From Acidobacteriota bacterium (GTDB taxonomy: Bacteria > Acidobacteriota > Terriglobia > Versatilivoradales > Versatilivoraceae): a stretch of 64,000 bases of DNA. Position numbers and translations under genes: made by a program. The notes beneath the pieces are model-generated. The model did no database searches. It worked only from the letters and a program-made list of their open reading frames with translations, and was not told where the DNA came from. This document shows, one piece after another, positions 53,534 through 64,000 of the stretch. Each line of letters opens with the position of its first letter. Position 1 is the stretch's first letter. Where the stretch lies: assembly GCA_028875575.1 (NCBI GenBank), contig JAPPDF010000042.1, positions 1 through 64,000 on the forward strand, given 5' to 3'.

Positions 53534-53618
53534 GCGAAAGTGGCGGAATTGGCAGACGCGCTGGACTTAGGATCCAGTCCCGAAAGGGGTAGGGGTTCAA
53601 GTCCCCTCTTTCGCACCA
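53534..53618 (+). tRNA. tRNA-Leu(UAG)
   Basis: 85 nt with encoded CCA. Acceptor GCGAAAG pairs with CTTTCGC; the anticodon stem-loop CTGGA-CTTAGGA-TCCAG gives anticodon UAG; a long variable arm (about CCCGAAAGGGG) and the GGTTCAA T-loop identify a class II tRNA. It lies 90 bp before tig and may share its promoter. Confidence 0.95.
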
Positions 53619-53708
53619 GATTCCGACCCTTTTTGATCGTTTCCTACCCTTTCGATCCAACCAGAACAAGCTAGGCAGCGGGGTTGCGTCCCTGCCAAGG
53701 TGGATGTC

Positions 53709-55010
53709 TTGAAGGTTGAAGTGAACCTCTTGAGTTCTTGCAGGACCGAGTTGGGCATAGAAGTGGAAGCCGAACGGTGGAAGCCCGACTACCAGGCGGT
53801 CTGCCAAAAGTACCTGCGGCAGGCACGGGTTCCGGGTTTTCGCCCCGGCAGAGCGCCGCTGCCGATCGTCCAACAGCGATTCGGGGATTCCATCAGGGCC
53901 GATTTTCTGGAAGCGGCCGTTCGCAAATACTTCAAGGAGGCGGTGGAATCGGAATCCCTGACACCTTTGTCGTTGCCCAAGATCGCAGAGGTCGACTTCG
54001 CTCCGGGGCAATCCTTTACCTTCAAGGCCACCTTCGAAGTCCCGCCCACTCTCGAGCTTCCCAATTACAAGGGGCTGGAGATCGAACAGGTCCCGACCGA
54101 GGTCAAGGACGAGGAAGTGGAAGTCGTCCTTGGACAGTTGCGGGAGCAGTCGGCGGAGTATTTGCCGGTGGAGGACCGGCCGGCAAGCTCCGGTGACCAT
54201 GCCGTTATCTCGCTGGAGGGGAAGTACTCTACAGCCGGGCGCAAGGATATCCGCGACGAGGACGTCACCTGTGAGCTGGGTGGAGAGGGGACGCCGCAGG
54301 AATTCACCGACAACCTGAGCGGGGCCCAGTGCGGAGAGACCAGGACCTTTGCAGTCACCTATGAAGACGATCACCCCAACAGGCAACTGGCCGGCCAGCA
54401 GGTGAACTATCGCGTGGAGCTCAAGGCCATCAAGCAGAAGCGCCTGCCCGAACTCAACGACGAATTTGCCAGAGATGCCGGGGACTACTCCTCACTCGAA
54501 GATTTGCGGTCCAAGGTACGGGCTGACTGTGTGGGGCGAAAGGAGAGAGCCGCCCGCTCCGAAATGCAATCCAGCCTGGTCGATCGGATGGTAGAAGACA
54601 CCTCCTTTGAGGTGCCCGAAGTGCTGGTCGAGGAACAGCTCGAAACACGGCTGAAGGAAACCATGCAGGCTCTGATGATGCAGGGCGTTCACCCCAGCAC
54701 GCTCAAGCTGGATTGGAACCAGTTTCGGGAACAGCAGCGAGAGAAGGCGGTGCTGGATGTGAAACGCGCCGTCCTGCTGGAGCACATTGCCGAAGAGGAG
54801 CAGCTGACCGTTTCCGATGAAGAGCTGGAAGAAGAAATCTCGCGCATCGCTCAGGGGGCGGACCAGCCGATCGAGGCCGTCAGATCGCGCTTGACAAGGG
54901 ACGGGGGCGCCGCTAGAATCAAAAACACGATCCGAAACAGGAAGTGCCTGGATTTAATCCTTCGTCTGGCGTCCGTCAAGACTCCCCCGGGACTTATCGT
55001 TCAACCCTAA
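53709..55010 (+). CDS. tig: Trigger factor
   Basis: 433 aa. Ribosome-bound chaperone and peptidyl-prolyl isomerase. The N-terminal ribosome-binding signature is [16 protein letters not shown]; a PPIase region ([14 protein letters not shown] ... [14 protein letters not shown]) and a helical C-terminal domain follow. TTG at 53709 gives MKVEVNLL as in the family and has AAGGTGG 5 nt upstream; GTG at 53700 would add three codons. It begins the tig-clpP-clpX-lon set. Confidence 0.93.
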   Translation: MKVEVNLLSSCRTELGIEVEAERWKPDYQAVCQKYLRQARVPGFRPGRAPLPIVQQRFGDSIRADFLEAAVRKYFKEAVESESLTPLSLPKIAEVDFAPGQSFTFKATFEVPPTLELPNYKGLEIEQVPTEVKDEEVEVVLGQLREQSAEYLPVEDRPASSGDHAVISLEGKYSTAGRKDIRDEDVTCELGGEGTPQEFTDNLSGAQCGETRTFAVTYEDDHPNRQLAGQQVNYRVELKAIKQKRLPELNDEFARDAGDYSSLEDLRSKVRADCVGRKERAARSEMQSSLVDRMVEDTSFEVPEVLVEEQLETRLKETMQALMMQGVHPSTLKLDWNQFREQQREKAVLDVKRAVLLEHIAEEEQLTVSDEELEEEISRIAQGADQPIEAVRSRLTRDGGAARIKNTIRNRKCLDLILRLASVKTPPGLIVQP

Positions 55011-55047
55011 ATCAGTCACAGCCAAGACTTCAGGGGATCCCAACCAC

Positions 55048-55632
55048 ATGTTAGTTCCCATGGTAGTGGAACAGACGAGTAGGGGCGAACGCGCCTACGA
55101 CATCTACTCCCGCCTCCTGAAGGACAACATCATATTCATCGGAACCCCGATTGATGACAACATCGCCAACCTGGTGACGGCTCAATTGCTTTTCCTGGAG
55201 GCTGAGGACCCGGAGAAGGACATATCCCTCTACATCAACAGCCCTGGCGGTTCCATCACGGCCGGCCTGGCGATTTACGACACCATTCAGTTCATACGGC
55301 CGGATGTAACCACCATCTGCGTGGGGCAGGCGGCCAGCATGGCGGCCTTGCTGCTCAGCTCCGGGACACGGGGCAAGCGCTTTGCTTTGCCCAACTCGCG
55401 GATCCTGATTCACCAGCCTTCCATGGGCGGATTGTCCGGCCAGGCTTCCGATATTGACATTCACGCCAAAGAGATTCTCCGATTGAGAGATACCACCAGC
55501 CAAATCCTCTCCTCCCATACAGGACAGCCTTTGGACAGGATCGAGCGGGACGTGGAGAGGGATTTCATCATGACGGCCGAAGAAGCCCACGACTATGGGC
55601 TGGTCGATCAAGTCATCGTGCGTCATGAGTAA
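55048..55632 (+). CDS. clpP: ATP-dependent Clp protease proteolytic subunit
   Basis: 194 aa. Serine-protease triad: Ser97 in [10 protein letters not shown], His122 in LIHQPSMGG and Asp172 in [24 protein letters not shown] forms the substrate groove. The short N-terminus ([10 protein letters not shown]) makes the axial loops. It pairs with ClpX two genes on. ATG at 55048. Confidence 0.97.
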   Translation: MLVPMVVEQTSRGERAYDIYSRLLKDNIIFIGTPIDDNIANLVTAQLLFLEAEDPEKDISLYINSPGGSITAGLAIYDTIQFIRPDVTTICVGQAASMAALLLSSGTRGKRFALPNSRILIHQPSMGGLSGQASDIDIHAKEILRLRDTTSQILSSHTGQPLDRIERDVERDFIMTAEEAHDYGLVDQVIVRHE

Positions 55633-55732
55633 GGGCAAACCGAGGTTTCCTTCATCCGGTCCGCTCCGGAAAGGGGCCGGCGGGTTTCCACGTGGTGAGG
55701 CGCGCTGTCTAAAGGCGACGGCGTGACCGAAA

Positions 55733-56614
55733 ATGCGTCAGGCCAGTGGAAGGGCATCGGGTCCCACCGATGGTTCGGCAGGGTCCTCACGCGCAAGGCG
55801 AATCGGTTCGGCGGCGGCGGGGTTCGCCGCGCTCTGGTTGGCGCTGGCGGAGATGGCCTCCTTGGGGCTGGCGGCGACCGGGATGAGCCAGGAGGAGTCG
55901 GCCGCGGTCATTGCCCGGACCCGCCAATGGGTGCAGGGATACATGGACTCCCTGCCCAATTTCACCTGCCGGAAGACCATACGGGTCTTTGTGGTTCCGG
56001 CAATTCGAAGGCCGGAGTTGCGCGATTGGGCAGTCGAGATACCCAAATGGGTGCGTTCGAGCAGGGGAGGGAAGCCGCGGATCGATGAGTCGGAGTGGCT
56101 GGTGCGGATGGTGAAGGGAGGCCGGGAGAGTTATGAATGGATCGGCGGCAATCAGCGCGGCCATGGATGGGGGTTTTTCGGTCATTGGTTGAAGGCTCTT
56201 TTCGGCCAGAAGTATCCCACCGAGTTCGAGTGGATTAAAGATGCCCGGCTGCGAGGGTACGGAGTGCATGTGTTCCGTACGGTGACGCCGAGGAATTTTT
56301 GCCAGTATGGGGGGCGCGCCGGCGACAACACCGTGCTGGTCGGGTACCGCGGAAAGATTTATATTGACCGGGACAGCGGGCGTGTTTTGAGATATGTGGC
56401 CGAGGAACCGATCGGATTGCCCAAGCGACACCGGGTCAGGTCGGGCAGAATGCTTTTCGACTATGATTTTCAGGAGATTGGTGACGAGGTTGCGCTGCTT
56501 CCGCTAAAATCGCTGGCTTATACCCGGTATCGTGGCAGGTCGACCCTGGCGGAGAGTACCTTTCACCAGTACCAGGAGTATCAGGCAGAGACCAGGCTCG
56601 ATTTCGGGGAGTAG
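55733..56614 (+). CDS. Exported protein of unknown function between clpP and clpX
   Basis: 293 aa. A long basic and Ser/Gly-rich N-terminus leads to a signal/anchor helix (AAAGFAALWLALAEMASLGL). The mature part has SLPNFTCRKTIRVFVV, a type of motif I associate with exported Acidobacteriota proteins, then an Arg/Trp/Tyr-rich beta domain (IYIDRDSGRVLRYV). No catalytic motif stands out. Its place inside the otherwise conserved clpP-clpX pair is odd; a link to ClpXP is not implied by its predicted export. Start uncertain. Confidence 0.65.
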   Translation: MRQASGRASGPTDGSAGSSRARRIGSAAAGFAALWLALAEMASLGLAATGMSQEESAAVIARTRQWVQGYMDSLPNFTCRKTIRVFVVPAIRRPELRDWAVEIPKWVRSSRGGKPRIDESEWLVRMVKGGRESYEWIGGNQRGHGWGFFGHWLKALFGQKYPTEFEWIKDARLRGYGVHVFRTVTPRNFCQYGGRAGDNTVLVGYRGKIYIDRDSGRVLRYVAEEPIGLPKRHRVRSGRMLFDYDFQEIGDEVALLPLKSLAYTRYRGRSTLAESTFHQYQEYQAETRLDFGE

Positions 56615-56748
56615 TCATCCAATGAGGGGAATGTCGGAGAATCCAGAGTGGAGCCGTTCCTTGACGCCTGGGCGGCATCGGGGAATGGAGGTCGCTGGGT
56701 CGGCGCGAGTCCCGGAGAGGGTTCGGCACGCCGACCGGAGGAGCTGAC

Positions 56749-57984
56749 TTGAAAAGAAACAGCACCGAGGAATCATTGAGATGTTCCTTCTGCAACAAGA
56801 GTCAGAATGACGTTCGCAAGCTGATCGCCGGTCCCACCGTCTTTATCTGTGACGAATGTGTCCGGGTCTGCAACGACATCATCGATGACGACCAGGGTGT
56901 TGACTCCGACGCCAAACCCCATCCGCTGCCGAAGCCGCACGAGGTCAAGGCGTATCTGGACGAATACGTCATCGGCCAGGAGAAGACCAAGAAAAAGCTG
57001 GCCGTGGCGGTCTACAACCACTACAAGCGAATCGAGCTTGCCCGCCGGCGTAGCGAAGTGGAGCTGACCAAGAGCAATATCCTGTTGATCGGCCCCACCG
57101 GGACGGGAAAGACGCTGCTGGCCCAGACCCTGGCCAAGAGGCTCAGCGTGCCCTTTGCCATCGTGGACGCCACCACCCTCACCGAAGCCGGATACGTGGG
57201 CGAGGATGTCGAAAACATCATTTTGAAATTGCTTCAAAGCGCCGGCGGGGATGTGGAGAAATGCCAGCATGGCATGATCTACATTGACGAGGTGGACAAG
57301 ATTTGCCGAAAAGACGAGAATCCCTCCATCACTCGGGACGTGTCCGGGGAGGGGGTGCAGCAGGCGCTGCTGAAAATCCTGGAGGGAACGGTCGCCAACG
57401 TGCCGCCTCAGGGTGGAAGGAAACATCCTCACCAGGAGTTCACCCAGGTGGATACGACCGATATTCTCTTCATCTGCGGTGGAGCCTTTGTCGGCCTGGA
57501 AAAAGTGGTCGAGCGCCGCATCGGCAAGAGAACCCTCGGTTTTCGCAGTGACGTCAAGACGGTGCAGCAGAGGCGAAACCTGGCCATGCTGGAGAGAGTG
57601 GAGCCGCAGGATCTGATCCGGTACGGCTTGATCCCCGAGTTTGTGGGCCGCATGCCCGTGGTGGGAACCCTGGGAGATCTGGATATCGCTGCCCTGGTGC
57701 AGATCCTCACCAAGCCGAAGAATGCACTTGTGAAGCAGTACCAGAAGTTGTTCGAATACGAAGGAGTCAAGTTACACTTTAATCAGGACGCCCTGGAGGG
57801 TATTGCAGAGTTGGCCCAGGAACGGAAGGTCGGGGCCCGGGGGCTGCGCATCATCATCGAGGAACTAATGCTCGATCTCATGTACCTGCTGCCTGCCCAG
57901 CGAAAGATCAAGGAGTTTGTGCTTACCAAGGAAATGGTGACTGCCAACTCCATAGATCTCTCGCTCCTGGAAAAGGCAGGTTAA
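56749..57984 (+). CDS. clpX: ATP-dependent Clp protease ATP-binding subunit
   Basis: 411 aa AAA+ unfoldase. N-terminal C4 zinc finger (CSFCNKS ... CDECVRVC), Walker [13 protein letters not shown], Walker [10 protein letters not shown], sensor and arginine-finger regions ([24 protein letters not shown]). The IGF-type loop contacting ClpP is in [12 protein letters not shown] at 56749 has GGAGGAG upstream. lon follows after 37 bp. Confidence 0.97.
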   Translation: MKRNSTEESLRCSFCNKSQNDVRKLIAGPTVFICDECVRVCNDIIDDDQGVDSDAKPHPLPKPHEVKAYLDEYVIGQEKTKKKLAVAVYNHYKRIELARRRSEVELTKSNILLIGPTGTGKTLLAQTLAKRLSVPFAIVDATTLTEAGYVGEDVENIILKLLQSAGGDVEKCQHGMIYIDEVDKICRKDENPSITRDVSGEGVQQALLKILEGTVANVPPQGGRKHPHQEFTQVDTTDILFICGGAFVGLEKVVERRIGKRTLGFRSDVKTVQQRRNLAMLERVEPQDLIRYGLIPEFVGRMPVVGTLGDLDIAALVQILTKPKNALVKQYQKLFEYEGVKLHFNQDALEGIAELAQERKVGARGLRIIIEELMLDLMYLLPAQRKIKEFVLTKEMVTANSIDLSLLEKAG

Positions 57985-58021
57985 ACCACGGCACGGAACC
58001 TGTTTTTCTCGAGAAAGCGGA

Positions 58022-60448
58022 ATGGCGATGTTCGGTAAGCCCAAAGAAAAATCGGAATACACCCTCTTGCCCATGGTTCCCATTCGGGACGTGGTGCTTT
58101 TCCCCTACATGATGATTCCCTTCGTGATTGGGCGCCAGGCCTCGGTGAAGGCCCTGGAAGTCGCCTTCAACGGGGACAAGCGGATCTTCCTGGCGACCCA
58201 GCACGATGCCGCGGTCGACGATCCACAGCCCTCCGAGATCTATTCCACCGGGACCATTGCCAATATCGTCCAGAGCCTGCGCCTGCCGGACGGCAACATC
58301 AAAGTGCTGGTGGAAGGTGTGGAGCGTGCCAAGGCGCTTCAGATCCTGGAAGAGGATGAGTACATGAAGGCCGTCTTGCGGCCGACGTCCCCCGCCCGTT
58401 CGGCGCAAGGCGATACCGAGGCACTGGTCAACAAGGTCACCTCGCTGTTCGAGCAGTATGTGAAACTGAGCCAGAACCTGAATTACGACACCATGGTAGC
58501 CGCCGTGCGCGTCGAGGACATCGACCGGCTGGCCGATACCGTGGCTGCCAATTTGGCCGTCACCATCGAGGAAAAGCAGGAGTTACTGGAAATCTTCGAT
58601 TCGGTGGACCGCCTCCACCGGCTGAGAGACATTCTGGATGTGGAGATCGAGAAACTGAACGTGGATCGTTCCATCAACTCGCGGGTCAAGCGTCAGATGG
58701 AAAAGGCCCAGAAGGAGTACTACCTGAATGAGAAGATGAAGGCCATTCAGAAGGAATTGGGGCGTAACGAGAAATCGGAGGTGGATGAGCTCAAGAAGAA
58801 GATCGAAGCAGCCGGCATGCCCAAGGAGGCCCTTGAAAAGGCCATGCAGGAGGTGAAGCGGCTGGAAATGATGCCTCCCATGTCGGCCGAGTCCACCGTC
58901 TCCCGCAACTACATCGACTGGCTGCTGGCGGTTCCCTGGAAGAAGCGATCCAAGGAAATTCAGAAAATCGAACGGGCGGAAAAGGTTCTTGAAGAGGACC
59001 ACTACGGACTGGAGAAGGTCAAGGAGCGCATCCTGGAGTTCCTGGCCGTGCGCCAGTTGGTGAAAAACCCCAAGGGTTCGATTCTCTGCCTGGTAGGACC
59101 TCCGGGAGTGGGGAAGTCGTCGCTGGCGGGTTCCATAGCCAGAGCTACCGGACGCAAGTTCGTCCGGCTTTCCCTGGGGGGAGTCCGGGATGAGGCCGAG
59201 GTCCGGGGGCATCGCCGAACCTATATCGGGGCTTTGCCGGGGCAGATCATCCAGATGATGAAGAAAGCCGGAACCAAGAACCCGGTCTTTCTGCTGGACG
59301 AAGTGGACAAGATGAGCATGGATTTCCGCGGAGACCCCTCGGCGGCCCTGCTGGAAGTATTGGATCCGGAGCAGAACCACTGCTTTGTGGACCACTATCT
59401 GGATGTGGAATACGACCTGTCGCAGGTCATGTTCATTGCCACCGCCAACGTCATTCATACCATTCCGCAGCCCCTGCAGGATCGAATGGAAGTCATTCGT
59501 ATTTCGGGGTACACCGAGGCCGAGAAGCTGGAGATTGCCAAACGCTACCTGGTCAAGAAGCAGATTCCCCGGAACGGCTTGAAGGAGAAGAACCTGGTTC
59601 TGTCCGACGAGTCCATTCTGGGGATCATCCAGAACTACACCCGGGAGTCGGGGGTGCGCAACCTGGAACGGGAGATCGCCTCGATCTGTCGCAAAGTTGC
59701 CCGCAAGGTGGTCAAGGAGGGCGCTGGAATCTCGCGTCAGGTCGACAGGAAGAATTTGAACGACTATCTGGGAGTCATCAAGTTCCGCAACACGCGCTCG
59801 GCAGAGAAGAGCGAGGTCGGTCTGGCCACCGGTCTGGCCTGGACCGAGGTCGGGGGAGAAGTGTTGAACACCGAAGCCACCTTGATGGAAGGCAAGGGTC
59901 GCCTGACCTTGACCGGAAAGCTGGGAGAAGTCATGCAGGAGTCGGCGCAAGCCGCCATGAGCTACGTGCGTTCCCGCTCCCACCGGCTGGGAGTTCCTCG
60001 GGAGTTTCATCGGAACTTCGACATGCATATCCACGTACCCGAAGGAGCCATTCCCAAGGACGGACCCTCGGCCGGAATCACCATGGCCACGGCCATGATT
60101 TCCTCCTTGACCAAAATTCCGGTAAGGCCGGACGTAGCCATGACGGGGGAAATCACTCTGCGGGGCAAGGTGCTGCCCATTGGCGGCATGAAGGAGAAGC
60201 TGCTGGCTGCACACCGGGCCGGGATCAAGGTGGCCGTTCTGCCTAAAGGGAATGAGAAGGATCTTTCCGAGGTGCCCCAGAACATCCAGGAACATTTTTC
60301 GATGCACTTCGTCGAGACCATGGACGAGGTGCTGAAGATCGCCCTCGAGGATGAGATCCCGGTCGCCAAGGAGAAAGCGGAGGACAAGATCGAGGAGTAC
60401 AAGCCTTCAATGGAGAAGGATTTTTCTCAAGATTCCATAACCCATTGA
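58022..60448 (+). CDS. lon: ATP-dependent Lon protease
   Basis: 808-aa LonA. N-terminal substrate domain ([16 protein letters not shown]), a coiled-coil region ([18 protein letters not shown]), AAA+ domain with [12 protein letters not shown] and FLLDEVDKM, and the Ser683-Lys726 catalytic dyad ([18 protein letters not shown]). It degrades damaged and regulatory proteins. Start ATG 58022. Its stop overlaps the engB start (TTGA). Confidence 0.96.
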   Translation: MAMFGKPKEKSEYTLLPMVPIRDVVLFPYMMIPFVIGRQASVKALEVAFNGDKRIFLATQHDAAVDDPQPSEIYSTGTIANIVQSLRLPDGNIKVLVEGVERAKALQILEEDEYMKAVLRPTSPARSAQGDTEALVNKVTSLFEQYVKLSQNLNYDTMVAAVRVEDIDRLADTVAANLAVTIEEKQELLEIFDSVDRLHRLRDILDVEIEKLNVDRSINSRVKRQMEKAQKEYYLNEKMKAIQKELGRNEKSEVDELKKKIEAAGMPKEALEKAMQEVKRLEMMPPMSAESTVSRNYIDWLLAVPWKKRSKEIQKIERAEKVLEEDHYGLEKVKERILEFLAVRQLVKNPKGSILCLVGPPGVGKSSLAGSIARATGRKFVRLSLGGVRDEAEVRGHRRTYIGALPGQIIQMMKKAGTKNPVFLLDEVDKMSMDFRGDPSAALLEVLDPEQNHCFVDHYLDVEYDLSQVMFIATANVIHTIPQPLQDRMEVIRISGYTEAEKLEIAKRYLVKKQIPRNGLKEKNLVLSDESILGIIQNYTRESGVRNLEREIASICRKVARKVVKEGAGISRQVDRKNLNDYLGVIKFRNTRSAEKSEVGLATGLAWTEVGGEVLNTEATLMEGKGRLTLTGKLGEVMQESAQAAMSYVRSRSHRLGVPREFHRNFDMHIHVPEGAIPKDGPSAGITMATAMISSLTKIPVRPDVAMTGEITLRGKVLPIGGMKEKLLAAHRAGIKVAVLPKGNEKDLSEVPQNIQEHFSMHFVETMDEVLKIALEDEIPVAKEKAEDKIEEYKPSMEKDFSQDSITH

Positions 60449-61035
60449 AGATCTATTCCGCCGAGTTGGTATGCAGCGCTCCTGATCCGTCCCGGTTTCC
60501 ACGGGATGACCTTCCTGAAATCGCATTCATCGGCCGCTCCAATGTCGGCAAATCCAGCTTGATAAACAGTCTGTTAGGGCGACGCGGACTCGCCCGCACC
60601 AGTTCCACCCCGGGACGCACCCGGCTGATCCATTTTTTCAGAATCAATGGACGTTTCTATTTTGTCGACTGCCCGGGTTATGGCTACGCCAAGGTTTCCA
60701 AGGAAATGAGGCTTGGGTGGGCTCGTTTGTTCGACAGCTATATTCAACAACAGGAGAGGCTGGCAGTTTGCGTTTCGATCATTGATTCGCGGATCGGTCC
60801 AACCCGGCACGATCTGCAAACCCTCGAGAGGTTGCGACAGTTTTCCCTACCCTTTTTTATGGTTTCTACCAAGGCCGACAGGCTATCCGGGAGCGAGCTG
60901 CAGAAATCGCTCAAACACACCCGGACACTCGCACCAGCAGCCACGGTGGTGGCGTATTCCGCCACCAGGAAGACCGGCCGTGACAAGGTGTGGGCACTTC
61001 TGAGTCGTCATATCCAGGGGACAGCACAGCCGTAG
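60445..61035 (+). CDS. engB: Ribosome-biogenesis GTPase EngB
   Basis: 196 aa. G1 [17 protein letters not shown]2 region [11 protein letters not shown]3 [12 protein letters not shown]4 STKADRLS and G5 YSATRKTG. EngB (YihA/YsxC) assists assembly of the large ribosomal subunit. The TTG start overlaps the lon stop by 4 nt, so translation is coupled. Confidence 0.94.
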   Translation: MKIYSAELVCSAPDPSRFPRDDLPEIAFIGRSNVGKSSLINSLLGRRGLARTSSTPGRTRLIHFFRINGRFYFVDCPGYGYAKVSKEMRLGWARLFDSYIQQQERLAVCVSIIDSRIGPTRHDLQTLERLRQFSLPFFMVSTKADRLSGSELQKSLKHTRTLAPAATVVAYSATRKTGRDKVWALLSRHIQGTAQP

Positions 61036-61123
61036 ACCCATCGCCAAAATCCAGATGAGCGCCGCCCGACCGGGCCGGTTGCCCATACCCGACTTTGAAA
61101 TCCCGAAACTCCAAGGAGTCTTT

Positions 61124-62377
61124 ATGGACATTGCCGAGCTGAAAGAAATGAACATCGCCTCCCTGACTCAGATCGCCAAGGATCTGAATGTGGCCGGCGC
61201 AACCGGAATGCGGAAACAGGAGTTGATTTTCAAGATCCTGCAGGCCCAGACGGAGAAAAACGGCCTGATATTCTCGGAGGGTGTGTTGGAGACCCTTCCG
61301 GACGGCTTTGGGTTCTTGCGAGCGCCTGACTACAACTACCTGCCGGGACCGGACGATATCTACGTGTCTCCCTCCCAAATCCGCAAATTCGATCTGCATA
61401 CGGGGGACACCGTATCGGGCCAGATTCGACCCCCCAAGGACGGGGAACGCTACTTTGCCTTGATCAAGGTCGAAGCCATCAACTTCGAGCATCCCGACGT
61501 TGCCCGCAACAAGATCTTCTTCGACAATCTCACGCCGCTCTACCCCGAGGACCGGATCCGGCTGGAGACCCAGCCCGACAACCTGTCGGCCCGGGTCATG
61601 GATCTGATGGTTCCCATCGGAAAGGGCCAGCGCGGACTTATCGTTTCGCCGCCGCGGACCGGGAAGACCATGCTGCTGCAGACCATCGCCAACTCCGTCA
61701 CCGAGAACCATCCTGAAATCATCCTGATCGTGCTGCTGATCGATGAAAGGCCCGAAGAGGTCACCGACATGCAGCGGTCCGTCAACGGTGAGGTCATCAG
61801 CTCGACCTTCGACGAGCCGGCCACTCGCCACGTACAGGTTGCCGAGATGGTGATCGAGAAGGCCAAACGGCTGGTGGAGCACCAGCGGGACGTGGTGATC
61901 CTGCTGGACTCGATTACCCGTCTGGCTCGCGCCTACAACACCATCGTGCCCCCGTCCGGCAAGGTGCTTTCGGGTGGGGTGGACTCCAATGCGCTGCAGA
62001 GACCCAAGCGGTTCTTTGGCGCCGCTCGCAACATCGAGGAGGGCGGCAGTCTGACCATCATCGCTACGGCACTGATCGACACGGGAAGCCGCATGGACGA
62101 TGTCATCTTCGAGGAGTTCAAGGGAACCGGCAACATGGAGGTTCACCTGGAGCGGAAGCTGGTGGAAAAACGGGTCTTTCCGGCCATCGACATCAACCGC
62201 TCCGGTACCCGCAAGGAAGAGTTGCTGATGCCCAAGGATGAACTCAATCGGGTGTGGGTGTTACGAAAGGTGCTCAATCCGCTTTCGGCGGTCGAGACCA
62301 TGGAGCTGATGCTGGAACGGCTATCCAAGAGGAGATCGAACAGGGAATTCCTGGCCTCCATGAGCAACGGCGGCTGA
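61124..62377 (+). CDS. rho: Transcription termination factor Rho
   Basis: 417 aa hexameric RNA helicase. N-terminal helices ([14 protein letters not shown]), RNA-binding cold-shock-like domain ([21 protein letters not shown]), Walker [25 protein letters not shown], and the Q-loop/R-loop region [12 protein letters not shown] ... [23 protein letters not shown] at 61124 has AAGGAG 5 nt upstream; the in-frame upstream codons are rejected. Rho fits the scarcity of T-tailed terminators in this window. Confidence 0.96.
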   Translation: MDIAELKEMNIASLTQIAKDLNVAGATGMRKQELIFKILQAQTEKNGLIFSEGVLETLPDGFGFLRAPDYNYLPGPDDIYVSPSQIRKFDLHTGDTVSGQIRPPKDGERYFALIKVEAINFEHPDVARNKIFFDNLTPLYPEDRIRLETQPDNLSARVMDLMVPIGKGQRGLIVSPPRTGKTMLLQTIANSVTENHPEIILIVLLIDERPEEVTDMQRSVNGEVISSTFDEPATRHVQVAEMVIEKAKRLVEHQRDVVILLDSITRLARAYNTIVPPSGKVLSGGVDSNALQRPKRFFGAARNIEEGGSLTIIATALIDTGSRMDDVIFEEFKGTGNMEVHLERKLVEKRVFPAIDINRSGTRKEELLMPKDELNRVWVLRKVLNPLSAVETMELMLERLSKRRSNREFLASMSNGG

Positions 62378-62425
62378 GTCCATCGGCTGGATCCGCAACC
62401 CCTCTTCCGCTGTTTCTCCCGACAC

Positions 62426-63112
62426 TCAATCGCTGCCGGACTTCCCCTCCACGACCTGGACCATCTTGAGGATTTTCTCAACCACCTCGTCGACCGTCTG
62501 GTTGGAAGTATCCAGATAGAGCGCGTCGCGGGCTTGTACCAGAGGTGAGTCGGCACGCTCCCGGTCGCGCCGGTCCCGCTGCCGTATTTCCTCGAGAATG
62601 CCTTCCAGGTTCAAGGCGCCGGTCTTGTCTCTATTCTGGGCGAATCGCCGCCGGGCACGGGTAGGTTCGGACGCGTCCAGGAATATCTTCAGTTCGGCCT
62701 CGGGAAACACCTTGGTTCCGATGTCTCTGCCTTCCATGACCACCCCGCCGCGCCTGCCCAGGTCCTGCTGCGCTCGAACCAGGATCCTGCGCACCCCGGG
62801 AATGCTGGACACCCGGGAGGCCGCCTGGCCGACGGCTTCCGTACGAATGGCCTCGGACACGTCCGCCCCGTCCAGAATGACGCGAAGACCATGCGGGCCG
62901 GCCCTTAGCTCGATCCGGGCGCGGCTGGCGGCCTCAATGACGGCATCCGGCTGATCCCACGGCAGTCGTTCCCGGGTGACCTTGAGTCCGACGGCGCGGT
63001 ACATGGCCCCGGTGTCGATATACAGGTAACCCAGCCGCTGGGCGACCTTCCGGGCAACCGTACTCTTTCCGGCCCCCGAGGGTCCATCGATGGCAATGCG
63101 AAAGCGAGTCAT
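62426..63112 (-). CDS. cmk: Cytidylate kinase
   Basis: 228 aa. P-loop AIDGPSGAGKSTVARKVA, DTGAMYRAVGL, the MEGRDIGTKVFPEAELKIFL nucleotide-binding stretch (read as GRDIGTKVFP), and RQRDRRDRERADSPLVQA. It phosphorylates CMP and dCMP. ATG at 63112 is internal to a longer frame that starts in repeat sequence. In many bacteria rpsA follows cmk; here the gene converges with rho. Confidence 0.93.
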   Translation of the reverse strand: MTRFRIAIDGPSGAGKSTVARKVAQRLGYLYIDTGAMYRAVGLKVTRERLPWDQPDAVIEAASRARIELRAGPHGLRVILDGADVSEAIRTEAVGQAASRVSSIPGVRRILVRAQQDLGRRGGVVMEGRDIGTKVFPEAELKIFLDASEPTRARRRFAQNRDKTGALNLEGILEEIRQRDRRDRERADSPLVQARDALYLDTSNQTVDEVVEKILKMVQVVEGKSGSD

Positions 63113-63153
63113 ATGGGAAGGCGTCGTCTCAGAACGACAAGCAGGAAAAAGAG

Positions 63154-63197
63154 ATATCCACGAAGGGACGCGAAGAACCACGAAAGGGCACGAAGAG
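63154..63197 (+). repeat. 10-bp-period CACGAAG tract, copy 3
   Basis: CCACGAAGGGACGCGAAGA and two further steps in 10-bp phase, preceded by AAAAAGAGATAT. It faces copy 4 across the palindrome. Confidence 0.7.
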
Positions 63198-63346
63198 ACT
63201 GATTCATGTCAAGGTTCAGGCCCGTTCGACAGGATGGTAAACACTACCGGCGATTCAAGCAAGACCGGCACCCGTCCAGCTTACGCCTACGGGTGCCTGT
63301 TGTCACCGTTTCGCGGCTCCGTCCCTTACAGCTCATAGTCAATCGC

Positions 63347-63440
63347 GGGGCGCCGCGTATGCCCCCTCCGGCTCGGCTGCGGGCTTCGCTTTCGGGGCGC
63401 CGCGTTGGCCCCCCTCCGGCTCGGCTGCATGCTGCGGCCT
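63347..63440 (+). repeat. 47-bp tandem repeat
   Basis: Two units of 47 bp (63347-63393, 63394-63440) begin GGGGCGCCGCGT and contain CTCCGGCTCGGCTGC. A partial third unit (ACGCCGCGTTTGCC) follows. Inverted versions with AAGCCGAGCCGCAGGCGAAG lie right of the palindrome (63550-63650). Confidence 0.65.
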
Positions 63441-63468
63441 GGTCGAAGGGACGCCGCGTTTGCCTCGC

Positions 63469-63547
63469 CGACTCCCCCTCAAGGGGGGAGTGATACCAGA
63501 GCGTTGTTGCAGGCCTCAAGAATCACTCCCCCCTTGAGGGGGAGTCG
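63469..63547. repeat. 26-bp-arm nested palindrome
   Basis: 63469-63494 and 63522-63547 are perfect reverse complements separated by 27 bp. Each arm is itself nearly palindromic (CTCCCCCTCAAGGGGGGAG). Strong cruciform or RNA hairpin potential. The interval 63113-63986 contains no credible gene. Confidence 0.8.
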
Positions 63548-63757
63548 CAGAAGCCGAGCCGCAGGCGAAGGCTGATGCGGAGGGGGGCATACGCGACGCC
63601 GCAAAGCAGCGCCGAATGGCGAAGGCTGATGGGGTGGGGGGGAAGCGGCCCGGCACCGGGGATCGATGTCAATAGTGTCCCCGAGTTTGGAGATCCGTTT
63701 CCCCCTGTAACTCCCTGCCGCGCTCCCAGACTCTCCTCGCTCCCCTTTTTGGCCCCT

Positions 63758-63790
63758 GGTGGTCCTTCGTGTCACTTCGTGGACAACTCT
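63758..63790 (-). repeat. 10-bp-period CACGAAG tract, copy 4
   Basis: On the minus strand AGAGTTGTCCACGAAGTGAC and ACGAAGGACC, the same motif in reverse orientation. Confidence 0.65.
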
Positions 63791-63986
63791 GTTCCGTCTT
63801 TCATCGGCCGCCTCCGCCCGCCGCGACTTCGCCTCCTGGAAAGAGCCGTGACGATTCCTCGGGTTTGTGTTGTATGATAGGCGGGGTTCGGGCGCAGCCG
63901 GATGGCGGGACCGTTTCCGGGTGGCGCTGAGCCCCCCTTTTGCCAGGTCCTATCGGTTATCCCTTCAGCCAAACCCAGGGGCATTC

Positions 63987-64000
63987 ATGGCCAAGCTCAA
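63987..64000 (+). CDS. Start of an unidentified gene (truncated)
   Basis: ATGGCCAAGCTCAA at the right edge with AGGGGC about 7 nt before it and a possible -10 TATGAT at about 63874. Only four residues (MAKL) are visible, so no function can be assigned. Confidence 0.3.

Noticed and set aside
58583-60307. 574-aa open frame opposite lon
   Set aside because: Antisense of well-conserved Lon codons; His/Leu/Gly-rich composition and no motifs.
63206-63877. Short open frames near the right end
   Set aside because: They run through tandem and palindromic repeats on both strands and have no protein features.

Overview
The window is 64 kb of GC-rich bacterial chromosome from a Gram-negative (diderm) organism. 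The Oar/TonB-type outer-membrane receptor at the left edge, the lipoprotein-trafficking genes, the divergent Hfq, the many small exported proteins of no recognised family and the frequent TTG/GTG starts all point to Acidobacteriota. This placement is an inference, because there is no rRNA gene in the window. The order tig-clpP-clpX-lon-engB-rho and the complete division and cell-wall (dcw) cluster show that this is core chromosome, not a plasmid or prophage. Accessory material is confined to intergenic spaces.

Layout. 1-8.9 kb: the end of a TonB-dependent receptor, an exported nucleoside hydrolase, an SLC13 transporter, an exported protein of unknown function and aconitase. 8.9-13.4 kb: a minus-strand set encoding a LolA-like periplasmic carrier, a small membrane protein, an ABC ATPase, a MacB/LolC-type permease and a LolB-like lipoprotein, probably a route for lipoprotein or lipid transport to the outer membrane. 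13.5-23.2 kb: mixed housekeeping genes (DedA, Ddl, AsnRS, a TIM-barrel enzyme, Hfq, a degenerate receiver protein, an ArsR/VOC pair, YchF, a FecR-like protein). 23.3-40.7 kb: the dcw cluster mraZ-rsmH-ftsL-ftsI-murE-murF-mraY-murD-ftsW-murG-murC-ftsQ-ftsA-ftsZ, all on the plus strand, with a MraZ-type operator in front. murB is absent; ddl lies apart at 14.7 kb. 40.8-52.8 kb: a JAMM peptidase, a large multidomain matrixin-like protein, an SDR/PhyH pair, a cobalamin adenosyltransferase, an isopropylmalate-dehydrogenase-like enzyme and a RIFT-barrel protein. 52.8-63.1 kb: a TlpA-like thioredoxin, tRNA-Leu(UAG), and the protein-quality-control run tig-clpP-X-clpX-lon-engB-rho, then cmk on the other strand. 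63.1-64 kb: a repeat-dense non-coding end.

The least ordinary part of the window is its intergenic repeats. Five dispersed families can be read directly: (1) a ~245-bp element with 19-bp terminal inverted repeats and a nested internal hairpin, three full copies plus one or two end fragments, whose last bases supply the stop codon of the neighbouring gene in two copies; (2) an element made of a heptad tract plus a conserved ~40-nt block; (3) a ~170-bp repeat carrying 9-bp period 'GATGCACAG' units; (4) 10-bp period 'CACGAAGGGA' tracts in four gene gaps; and (5) a large nested palindrome near the right end. No CRISPR array, intact insertion sequence or prophage was seen.
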